Assembly (NCBI GenBank): GCA_964387745.1
Contig: CAYLXL010000018.1
Span: 1-36,108, forward strand
Source: JAGOUU01 sp964387745
GTDB taxonomy: Bacteria > Pseudomonadota > Gammaproteobacteria > JAGOUU01
Direction of reading: 5' to 3'
DNA length: 36,108 bases
Part shown: in pieces, positions 8,216-16,168 of the stretch
Layout of the letters: each line of letters opens with the position of its first letter
How positions within the stretch are numbered: the first letter of the stretch is position 1
Program-made: the position numbers and the translations under genes
Notes under the pieces: generated by a model
Databases searched by the model: none
The model's input: only the letters and a program-made list of their open reading frames with translations
Told to the model about the DNA's origin: nothing

Positions 8216-9148
8216 ATGAGAATATTAGTCGCGGATGACTCTAAAACTAATTTAACGCTTATTACATCTGCCCTAAACAACTTAGGCCATGAAGTTGTCG
8301 CGGTATCCAGCGGGCGTGAGGCAGTGGAAAAATTTTTAGATGAAACACCAGATCTCGTCATTCTTGATGTTGTGATGCAAGAAATGAACGGCTTTGAATG
8401 CGCTAAACAAATTCGTAATCTGAATACCGAGAACTGGATTCCAATAATATTCTTAAGCGGCTCTGTGGATGACACTAGTATATCACAAGGAATCAATGCC
8501 GGCGGTGATGACTATATATCTAAACCTTTTAGTGCAATAACATTAGCAGCCAAGATTAAAGCGATGCAGCGCATAGCTGATATGCGAAAAAAACTATGTG
8601 AAGCAAAAAAACTGCAGACTGATAATGATAACTTAAAAACCATAATCAATCATTCACATAAAAAAAACAACCAACCAAATACTTTTAAAGTTTTAAACTG
8701 TATGACAAATAACAGCAATATCAGTATAAAACTCAATTCAATAAGAAAAATAGTTCCTATTGCTGAATTAGTACCTATACCGAACAGTCAGGAATATGTT
8801 GTCGGAATGTTAAACTTGGCGGGAAAAAGTATTCCTGTATTAGACTTAAGCTTACGATTAAACATGCCTAGGAATGAAAAATACACATTAGAGACACCTA
8901 TAATAATTTGCCATAGAGAGCTAGATGAATTGAGTATCGAGACGGGACTTATAGTAGATAAAATACTAGATATAAGTGAGGTTAGAACTTTAGATATACA
9001 ACAAAAAGATGTAGAAGTAGACAGAAATGATAAGTATTTTTCGGCAAGTGTAACGACAAATAATGGGCTATCATTTTTACTCAACGTAGAGAATGTATTA
9101 GACACAGGTCTTTTTGATCACATTCAAGCTCAAGAGGCCAAGTTATGA
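8216..9148 (+). CDS. REC-CheW fusion protein (CheV-like with inverted domain order)
   Basis: The N-terminal receiver domain (about 1-120) has the acidic pair D7-D8, phospho-acceptor D51 (VILDVVM), a Ser switch position (FLSGS) and the conserved Lys (YISKPF), so it should be phosphorylatable. After a coiled linker (about 120-160) comes a CheW-like domain (about 170-300), with VVGMLNLAGKSIPVLDL and IVDKILDI as recognisable CheW strands. Canonical CheV has CheW first and REC second; here the order is reversed. The likely role is a phosphorylation-tuned adaptor between receptor and CheA. It is the first gene of the operon and shares a 4-base ATGA overlap with cheR. Confidence 0.9.
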   Translation: MRILVADDSKTNLTLITSALNNLGHEVVAVSSGREAVEKFLDETPDLVILDVVMQEMNGFECAKQIRNLNTENWIPIIFLSGSVDDTSISQGINAGGDDYISKPFSAITLAAKIKAMQRIADMRKKLCEAKKLQTDNDNLKTIINHSHKKNNQPNTFKVLNCMTNNSNISIKLNSIRKIVPIAELVPIPNSQEYVVGMLNLAGKSIPVLDLSLRLNMPRNEKYTLETPIIICHRELDELSIETGLIVDKILDISEVRTLDIQQKDVEVDRNDKYFSASVTTNNGLSFLLNVENVLDTGLFDHIQAQEAKL

Positions 9149-10548
9149 AGAAAAATCCTACCCATGCAATATTAACTTACAAGCCTGAATATATCAAGCT
9201 GATATCAAATCGCCTAGGAATAAATATTCGCCCAGATCATGTGGATTTAGACAATATAATTGATGATGCCTGTGATAAGTTTAAATGTACTGCTCTAGAA
9301 TATTTAAAATTACTGCAAAAATGTAACGATAACTCACCCCTGCTAGAGCATCTTGTTGCAGGGATCACCATAGGTGAAACGTATTTTTTTCGTGATAAAC
9401 GACAAGTTGAACTGTTAAAAAATATTGTGCTACCTCAAATAATTAAAACCAAACGAACTTCCAATAATTTATCTGTACGAATCTGGAGTGCCGGTTGTTC
9501 CTCTGGTGAAGAAATCTACACTATTGCCATGCTGCTCAATGAATTGTTGAAAGATAAAGACAAGTGGTCAATAAGCCTTCTGGGAACAGATATCAATATA
9601 AACGTCCTGCAGAAAGCTAAAGCCGGAAAATACAATAAATGGTCAATGCGCAGTATCGATGATTACTATATTAAAAAATACTTCAAGCATGATAACAACA
9701 ATTATACTATATCACCGTCATTAAATCAGACCGTTAACTTCCAGTATTTAAATTTGAACGATGATAATTATCCATCCATGCTGAATAATACTAATTCTTT
9801 GGACTTAATTATCTGTCGTAATGTATTAATCTATTTTTCTCGGCCTGTAATACAGAAAATAATGAAAAAACTAGCATCGTGCTTATATAATGATGGCTTT
9901 TTATTACTCGGAGCTTCTGACCCAGTCGACATCAGTCACACAGATCTTACATTTAATCATAACTATGGGATGTTGTTTACACGAAATTCAGCGACAACTA
10001 GTGAAAATAAAATTATAGAAAAACACACAGGATCATATTCGACTATAAAACAAGTTACTAAAAAGATAAGCGCACATATACTTCCGACAAATAACAAACT
10101 CAAAGAAGCGTCAACCATATCACAGAGTATCATTCTTAACAATAAAGCGAAGGAAGCAGCTAATCTCGGTCAATTAGAGGCAGCCATTAAGTATTGCAAG
10201 AACTCTCTTTTACTCGACGCGACCAATAAAGAAACATATTTTATTTATGCTTTGACCTTACTCGAACTAAATCAGTTTACTGAGGCGACATCTGCACTCC
10301 GTAAGGTCATTTTCTTAGACCGTAATTTTGTTGAAGGCCATTTTCAACTTGGATTACTGTTACTAAAAATGAATCAATATGCTCTAGGCATGAAAAGCCT
10401 AAACAATGCTCTTAAAATAATTGAATCACATGATGCATCGCAACTAGTCCCAGGATCTGAAGGTCTTACATACGGTAGATTTAAGCAAATCTTAGAAGCC
10501 GAAATTGAGCTCTATAAAAAACTTAAGGAAGAAGCTGATGATAAATAA
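9145..10548 (+). CDS. cheR: CheR-type chemoreceptor methyltransferase with C-terminal TPRs (WspC-like)
   Basis: The N-terminal helical CheR subdomain is followed by a SAM-dependent methyltransferase domain. The SAM-binding loop is WSAGCSSGEE (about 114-123), LLGTDIN is the acidic strand, and DLIICRNVLIYF is the post-II motif typical of CheR. A linker and about three TPR units occupy roughly 327-430 (KAKEAANLGQLEAAIKYCKN and following helices). The CheR-TPR architecture is that of WspC/FrzF-like enzymes in alternative chemosensory systems. It methylates glutamates on the receptor, here probably the MCP at 11135. It overlaps the upstream gene by 4 bases and the downstream cheW by 11 bases, so translation is probably coupled. 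Confidence 0.93.
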   Translation: MKKNPTHAILTYKPEYIKLISNRLGINIRPDHVDLDNIIDDACDKFKCTALEYLKLLQKCNDNSPLLEHLVAGITIGETYFFRDKRQVELLKNIVLPQIIKTKRTSNNLSVRIWSAGCSSGEEIYTIAMLLNELLKDKDKWSISLLGTDININVLQKAKAGKYNKWSMRSIDDYYIKKYFKHDNNNYTISPSLNQTVNFQYLNLNDDNYPSMLNNTNSLDLIICRNVLIYFSRPVIQKIMKKLASCLYNDGFLLLGASDPVDISHTDLTFNHNYGMLFTRNSATTSENKIIEKHTGSYSTIKQVTKKISAHILPTNNKLKEASTISQSIILNNKAKEAANLGQLEAAIKYCKNSLLLDATNKETYFIYALTLLELNQFTEATSALRKVIFLDRNFVEGHFQLGLLLLKMNQYALGMKSLNNALKIIESHDASQLVPGSEGLTYGRFKQILEAEIELYKKLKEEADDK

Positions 10549-11116
10549 CAACAATAGACTTATTGATCTTCTACCTGACCACGAACAAGACAAAGCCATA
10601 CTTAAAAATAGAGCCGTAAAGCTTGCTATTTTTAAGCAAGAAGATGAGTCAAGCTATGAATCTTCACACTACATTCGGTTCAAGTTGGCCGACAATGATT
10701 TCTATGGCATACCTTATAATTTCATTAAAGAAATAATTTCTAACACTACAGTAACGCCTGTGCCTTACGTTAGTCAATATGTCGCAGGTATAATTAACAG
10801 ATATGGAACGTTGATTTCAGTCATCAACCTAAAAAAATACTTCAATCTACCTGGCGTAAATAACGAAAATGACGAAAATCAAAATAAAAAAACTAATATT
10901 ATAATATTATCAGATCTGGAACTTACTTTGGGTATCTTAGTAGAAGATATTCATGACAGCGCAATATTTAAAAACAATAAACTGAATACTGCCCTGCAGA
11001 TCAACAGTTACATCCCCATAAAATATGTTAAAGGCTTAGATCAAAACAATGTTGTTTTACTGAATATTGAATCAATTCTAGACGACATGAAAAATTTTTT
11101 TATTAAATCAAAGTAA
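10538..11116 (+). CDS. cheW: CheW-type adaptor protein
   Basis: A 192-aa single-domain CheW. After a ~40-residue extension, the CheW fold runs from HYIRFKLADNDFYGIP through VSQYVAGIINRYGTLISVINLKKYF to LLNIESIL. It should link the MCP to the CheA kinase in the signalling array. I chose the ATG at 10538, which has a strong AAGGAAGAA ribosome binding site inside the 3' end of cheR. A TTG at 10505 in the same frame would give 203 aa and a longer overlap but lacks such a site. CheW is about 165 aa in E. coli, so the N-terminal extension is a modest oddity. Confidence 0.9.
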   Translation: MINNNNRLIDLLPDHEQDKAILKNRAVKLAIFKQEDESSYESSHYIRFKLADNDFYGIPYNFIKEIISNTTVTPVPYVSQYVAGIINRYGTLISVINLKKYFNLPGVNNENDENQNKKTNIIILSDLELTLGILVEDIHDSAIFKNNKLNTALQINSYIPIKYVKGLDQNNVVLLNIESILDDMKNFFIKSK

Positions 11117-11134
11117 ATTAGCCAGAGGTGCACT

Positions 11135-12823
11135 ATGGACTTAATGAATAATACTAATAATAACGAGAATACTAATCATGAGGTAAAGAAAAAGAGATTT
11201 ACCCTTGGTATTCGCGGCCGTTTATTTGCTGCTTTTGCAATTATGGGGACAATTTTGATAGCTGCTGTATTAGTTATTTTGGTATTTGTGACAGCATCTA
11301 AACGATTTGCTACAGATGTGATCTCAGAGGAGATTCCGAACTATAACTACCTTACTCTTATGGAGTCACAAATATTTAAAACCCAATCATCTCTGCAATC
11401 ATGGTTATTAACTAACGACCCTAAATACAAATCACAAAGAGCTAATGCGATGGCTAAAGTCGATAACCTACAAGTTAATATAAACAGAATGTACTTAACA
11501 TATCAAAACTCGGTCGATATACAAAAATGGCAGCAAATAAAAACACTTTTGAATAATCTAAAAACAGAACAGCTTAGAGTAGAAAACTTAAGCGACAAAA
11601 AACAAGCGACAACTGAATTAATCAACGGACCTAGTCAAACCATCAATAAGATAACTACCCTGTTATATGGTACAGTAACTTCAAACGGGATTATTAATAG
11701 CTATTATGATCATCTAAAAAACAGTGCAGGCGTAATTATATATGATATGAATTTGATTACAAACATCTTAATAGGATTAATTTTGTGTAGCTTCTTTTGT
11801 TGCATAATAATAGCACTGGCCACTTCTAAAAAAATAATCGGCCCGATTTCTATGTTCCGCTTGTATAGCAGCAAGGTTGCGTCCGGCGATCTCACCCAAC
11901 GTCTAAATATTGATAATTCTGATGAACTAGGAAAACTTGGTCATGATTTAAATACTATGACACAAGGTTTAGCTAATATTACGATGAATATAGCTCGCGC
12001 TTCAAATCTTATGACTGATTCTCTTGATGAGGTAAAACGTGCATCAGATCAACAATCTGCTGGCGTTTCTCAGCAAGCTGCTTCAATAAACCAAATTACT
12101 GCTTCACTAGAAGAAATCGATAAAAGTGCAGCACAAACCATGGAAAAAGCAAAAGCTTTAGGTGAATTAGCAACCAGTACTAATGAAAAAGGTCAGATAG
12201 GTTTACAAGCAGTGTTTGAAAGCATTGAAGGAATGAAAGATGTACGTAGTAAAGTCGAAATGATTGCTAAGAATATTCTTGACTTGAGCAATCAAACTCA
12301 GCAAGTTGGAGAAATTACAGCAGTAGTAAACACTTTGGCGCAGCAATCAAAAATGCTTGCTCTTAATGCATCTATTGAAGCAGCAAAAGCTGGTGATTCA
12401 GGTAAAGGTTTTGCTGTAGTTGCAACTGAAATAAAGAACCTCGCTGAACAATCTGAGCAATCAACCGTAGAAGTACAAAGAATACTAGAAGACATCCGAC
12501 GTGCAACTGAAAAAGCTGTGCTAGTTACAGAAGAAGGAACTAAAGGTGTTGATCAGGGTACTACGCTTGTAGAACAGATGGGTGATGTCGTACGTAGCTT
12601 AACACAAGCAATCAGTGAAACGAAGATTGCCAGTCAGCAAATAGAAGCAGCGGTTCGCCAAGAAAGTTTAGGCATAGAGCAAATAACTACTGGCATGAAC
12701 GAAATCAACCAAGTTACCTCATCTTTCGTAAGCACTGTGCGTCAAACTTCAGCTTCGATAACAAAACTTAGTAGCTGTGCTAAAAACATAAAAGAATATG
12801 TTGATATATATAAAGTAAGTTAA
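11135..12823 (+). CDS. Methyl-accepting chemotaxis protein (membrane chemoreceptor)
   Basis: A 562-aa receptor preceded by a good AGAGGTG ribosome binding site. Order: basic cytoplasmic tail, TM1 (about 31-54), a ~150-residue periplasmic sensor domain, TM2 (about 208-231), HAMP (about 231-284) and a long antiparallel coiled-coil signalling domain. The sensor has a CHASE3-like feature (LQSWLLTNDPKYKSQ). The hairpin tip that binds CheA and CheW is conserved (QQSKMLALNASIEAAKAGD, then GKGFAVVATEIKNLAE). Gln/Glu pairs along the bundle offer methylation sites. It is the only receptor gene in the window and lies between cheW and cheA, so the operon probably forms a dedicated array. The ligand is unknown. 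Confidence 0.95.
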   Translation: MDLMNNTNNNENTNHEVKKKRFTLGIRGRLFAAFAIMGTILIAAVLVILVFVTASKRFATDVISEEIPNYNYLTLMESQIFKTQSSLQSWLLTNDPKYKSQRANAMAKVDNLQVNINRMYLTYQNSVDIQKWQQIKTLLNNLKTEQLRVENLSDKKQATTELINGPSQTINKITTLLYGTVTSNGIINSYYDHLKNSAGVIIYDMNLITNILIGLILCSFFCCIIIALATSKKIIGPISMFRLYSSKVASGDLTQRLNIDNSDELGKLGHDLNTMTQGLANITMNIARASNLMTDSLDEVKRASDQQSAGVSQQAASINQITASLEEIDKSAAQTMEKAKALGELATSTNEKGQIGLQAVFESIEGMKDVRSKVEMIAKNILDLSNQTQQVGEITAVVNTLAQQSKMLALNASIEAAKAGDSGKGFAVVATEIKNLAEQSEQSTVEVQRILEDIRRATEKAVLVTEEGTKGVDQGTTLVEQMGDVVRSLTQAISETKIASQQIEAAVRQESLGIEQITTGMNEINQVTSSFVSTVRQTSASITKLSSCAKNIKEYVDIYKVS

Positions 12824-12835
12824 AACAGGCTTCTT

Positions 12836-15022
12836 ATGTCGATGTCGATAAGACCAGAATTATTACAAGAGCTTATTAATACTTTTAAGCTCGAGCTAAA
12901 TGAAAACCTACAAGTAATTACTGATGGGTTACTTGCGCTTGAGAAGAATGCTACTAGCAAATCAGCAGATAAAATTATTGAGGAAATATTCCGCGCTGGA
13001 CATAATATTAAAGGCTCTGCAAGTAGCGTTGGCGTCAATAATGTTGCGAGTATTGCCCATTATATAGAATCAATCTTTTCATCAATTCGAGATAAGAATC
13101 TTGTGGTTTCTATGCAAATAATAAATCTTTGTCTTGAGGCTGTAGATGCGATGCACGCTGCCATGCAGTCTTTTATAAGCAATGATCCATTACCATTTGA
13201 CTTGAAAGACTTGATCAATAAACTTAATTTTGATAGCCATAGTGTATACGAATCTAATAAATATAATACTGACGATACTCAATATTTTGACCAACAAGAC
13301 AAAACCCGGACAAGTACAAATATTAAATCACCCGTTACGACCAACTCATCAGCAATCAAAGAAATCGACACCATTCGCGTAGGACTACCACAACTAAACA
13401 AGGTTGCTACACTAATGGAAGAACTGCAATTAAATAAGATATCTCTTGAAGAGAACTATAATGACATAATCAAACTATCCAATAAGGCCAAACCTCTGTC
13501 ACATCGCTCAATCAATGAAGATTCTGTAGTAAACATTAAGAATAGTCTCAATCAAATTCGTAAAAACATGGCTGAGAGTATCAACGAATTAAATGCGATA
13601 AGCAATTCTCTTCAAGAAGAATTAAGAACATTAAGACTAATTCCTGCATCGAATATAATTAGAAGCTTAGTGCGCACAGTAAGAGACCTTGGTAACTCAC
13701 TAAACAAAAGAGTAGAATTAAAAATACAGGGCGATGATATCAAGATGGATAAAATCATCTTAGAAAGCCTAAAAGATCCTTTAACTCATTTGTTGCGAAA
13801 CGCTATTGACCATGGCATAGAGACGGCCGAAGTAAGAAAAGCGCAAAACAAACCAGAAACCAGTGTAATTAATTTAAATATTATTGATGACGGTGATCGA
13901 ATATATTTAACTATTGCCGATGATGGTGCAGGCATTGATCATAAAAAGATCGCCGCCATCGCTGAGAAAAAGAAATTACTTACCAAGCCTGAACTTGATA
14001 AGTTAACAGAGTCAGAAATTATTAACCTTATATTTCATCCTGGATTCTCGACTAAAGAAATAATTACAGACATTTCTGGTCGAGGCGTAGGTTTAGATGT
14101 AGTTAAGAATAATCTTAACAACATCAAAGGTGATGTAACCGTTTCTACTAAAATACATCAAGGGACAGTTTTTGAACTAAGGTTCCCTCTAACTTTATCA
14201 GGTGATGTTGGACTAATAGTAAAAAGTGCCATGCAATTTTTCGTCATACCTACAAGTACGATTGAAAAAGTTTTAATGATTGACGCAAGTGAAATAAATA
14301 CTGTGCAAGGGACTCAAGTAATAATAATCGATGATAAGCCCATCCCCTTACGTAGTCTTTGTGACATTCTGAAAATTGATAAACCAACCTCTTACAAGAA
14401 CTCACAATTACAAGTTGTCATAGTACACAAAGGCCATTTGACAGTAGCATTAATAGTCGATGAAATCATCGGCAAAAGAGACATAGTTATAAAACCCTTA
14501 TGCGCTCCATTGACTAATGTTAGCTGTGTATCAGGCGGCACACTACTCAATGGCAAAGTTGTCATCGTACTTAACATCAGTGATGTACTAAATGTAGCGG
14601 TTAACATCAATAATAGTGGTTTAATAGTCGATAAAATAATTACAGATGAACCTAAAACACAACATCATATTCTACTAGTCGATGATTCTATAACCACAAG
14701 AACGTTAGGAAAAAATATTTTTGAAAACAACAATTACAAAGTAACTGTTGCTGTCGATGGTGCTCAAGCCTGGGACTTACTGCAAAAACAAAATTTTTCA
14801 TTAATGATGACTGACATAGAAATGCCTAACATGACCGGACTTGAATTGACAGAAAGAGTTAAACAAAGTGAGAAGCACCATGATCTTCCAGTTATTATTG
14901 TTACATCATTAGGAACTGATGCTCAAATTAAACGTGGGATTGAAGTAGGAGCTGATGCTTATATTGTTAAACATAATTTTGAATCCAAGGAGTTATTAGC
15001 AATAGTTCAACAACTGCTATAA
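12836..15022 (+). CDS. cheA: Hybrid chemosensory histidine kinase CheA-REC (WspE-like)
   Basis: The 728-aa chain has an HPt domain (about 1-115) with phospho-His H56 (RAGHNIKGSA), a linker, a dimerisation helix pair (about 225-300), and a HATPase domain with intact N box (HLLRNAIDHGIE), G1 (DDGAGI) and G2 (GRGVGLDVVKNNL). A CheW-like regulatory domain (about 455-595) and a C-terminal receiver follow. The receiver has the VDDS acidic pair, phospho-acceptor D660 (MMTDIEMPNM) and the conserved Lys (IVKHNF). A single HPt plus C-terminal REC is the domain plan of WspE and other non-flagellar CheA hybrids. It begins 12 bases after the MCP stop and ends three bases before cheB. Confidence 0.95.
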   Translation: MSMSIRPELLQELINTFKLELNENLQVITDGLLALEKNATSKSADKIIEEIFRAGHNIKGSASSVGVNNVASIAHYIESIFSSIRDKNLVVSMQIINLCLEAVDAMHAAMQSFISNDPLPFDLKDLINKLNFDSHSVYESNKYNTDDTQYFDQQDKTRTSTNIKSPVTTNSSAIKEIDTIRVGLPQLNKVATLMEELQLNKISLEENYNDIIKLSNKAKPLSHRSINEDSVVNIKNSLNQIRKNMAESINELNAISNSLQEELRTLRLIPASNIIRSLVRTVRDLGNSLNKRVELKIQGDDIKMDKIILESLKDPLTHLLRNAIDHGIETAEVRKAQNKPETSVINLNIIDDGDRIYLTIADDGAGIDHKKIAAIAEKKKLLTKPELDKLTESEIINLIFHPGFSTKEIITDISGRGVGLDVVKNNLNNIKGDVTVSTKIHQGTVFELRFPLTLSGDVGLIVKSAMQFFVIPTSTIEKVLMIDASEINTVQGTQVIIIDDKPIPLRSLCDILKIDKPTSYKNSQLQVVIVHKGHLTVALIVDEIIGKRDIVIKPLCAPLTNVSCVSGGTLLNGKVVIVLNISDVLNVAVNINNSGLIVDKIITDEPKTQHHILLVDDSITTRTLGKNIFENNNYKVTVAVDGAQAWDLLQKQNFSLMMTDIEMPNMTGLELTERVKQSEKHHDLPVIIVTSLGTDAQIKRGIEVGADAYIVKHNFESKELLAIVQQLL

Positions 15023-15025
15023 ATT

Positions 15026-16159
15026 ATGATAAAAGTCTTGATAGTAGATAAATCAAAAACAGAGGCGGAATTACTGAAACATGTTATAAGTTCTGAACTT
15101 GACATGGAAGTAATCGCTTGGGCAAAAAATAGCAAAGAAGCCATTGCTTTAGCTAGTTTATTAAAGCCTAATTTGATTACTATGGATATTAGTATCCCCT
15201 TTCAAGATTGTTTTGAATCTATACGTACTATAATGATGAAAGCCCCTACTCCTATCGTGGCTATCAGCTCCACAGTCAATGACCCGAAACTGAATACTAC
15301 CTTTTTAGCCCTCGAAGCAGGCGCGCTTAGCGTTATTGGTAAACCTGTAAACGTACAAGACTCTACTTTTGAAACTGCTAGAAAAGAAATAGTCTCTCAT
15401 TTACGCAGTATGGCAGATGTAAAAGTAGTTACAATAAGGCCCAAAAAAACCTTAAAGCTTGATAACGAAATACTGACCGAAAAAAATTATTGTAAAAACT
15501 ATGATCTTGTTGCTATAGGTTCATCTGTAGGAGGGCCACAGGCTTTAAAAGTTATACTTTCCAGCCTACCTAATGACTTTCCTGTACCAATAGTAATTGT
15601 CCAACATATGACAATTGGGTTTATTGATGGCTTTTGTAAATGGCTTAATTCTCATTGCAGTATCAATGTTAAATGCGTAGAAAATAATGAACAACTCAAG
15701 GCTGGTAACGTGTACTTGGCGCCTGATAACTATCATTTCAAAATAGCCCGTAGCCATACCGAATTAGTAGCACATCTACAAAAGAGTGAGGCAGTCAGTG
15801 GTTTTTGTCCATCAATCAATGTTATGTTTCATTCAATAGCAAGAACTTGCGCCAACAACACTATTGCTATGTTACTCACAGGTATGGGTAGTGATGGCTC
15901 ACAAGGGCTATTAGAAATAAAATTAAATAAAGGTCACACCATAATCCAAAACCCAGAAAGCTGTGTAGTCTTTGGTATGGCTGGAGTTGCACAATCACTG
16001 GGTGGTGTTGATTCAGTTGTTGAATTAGATAAAATTTCTGAGTATTTGGTGCGAATGGTTAAGCAGCCGCAAGGTAACCCTTCAGCAATAGTGAGTACAG
16101 GATCTTCCCCTTTAGGGGAAGTACCTTTTGCGCAGCAAAAGGGGAAGGGGTTGTTCTAA
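15026..16159 (+). CDS. cheB: Chemotaxis-specific protein-glutamate methylesterase CheB
   Basis: A receiver domain (about 1-120) is joined to the CheB methylesterase domain (about 155-350). Catalytic elements are visible: Ser in GSSVGG (S167 by alignment), His in IVQHM and Asp in GMGSDG. The receiver keeps phospho-acceptor D54 (TMDISIP) and the Lys of IGKPVN. The metal-binding acidic pair reads VDKS (D8, K9) instead of VDDS, so phospho-control may be altered. The last ~28 residues (from PQGNPSAIVS) extend past the usual CheB end and are encoded by two adjacent hairpins (16104-16142). The gene ends the operon and converges on the large gene at 16169 with 9 bases between stops. Confidence 0.93.
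   Translation: MIKVLIVDKSKTEAELLKHVISSELDMEVIAWAKNSKEAIALASLLKPNLITMDISIPFQDCFESIRTIMMKAPTPIVAISSTVNDPKLNTTFLALEAGALSVIGKPVNVQDSTFETARKEIVSHLRSMADVKVVTIRPKKTLKLDNEILTEKNYCKNYDLVAIGSSVGGPQALKVILSSLPNDFPVPIVIVQHMTIGFIDGFCKWLNSHCSINVKCVENNEQLKAGNVYLAPDNYHFKIARSHTELVAHLQKSEAVSGFCPSINVMFHSIARTCANNTIAMLLTGMGSDGSQGLLEIKLNKGHTIIQNPESCVVFGMAGVAQSLGGVDSVVELDKISEYLVRMVKQPQGNPSAIVSTGSSPLGEVPFAQQKGKGLF
16104..16142. repeat. Double-hairpin palindromic element at the 3' end of cheB
   Basis: Two perfect inverted repeats lie side by side. CTTCCCC (16104-16110) pairs with GGGGAAG (16115-16121) around TTTA, and CCTTTTGC (16124-16131) pairs with GCAAAAGG (16135-16142) around GCA. They fall in the coding tail of cheB, beyond its conserved domain. 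The local GC content is well above that of the neighbourhood. It could be a dispersed palindromic repeat inserted in-frame or a bidirectional terminator for the convergent genes, but there is no T-run in either direction. Confidence 0.6.
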
Positions 16160-16168
16160 TCCGAAACA

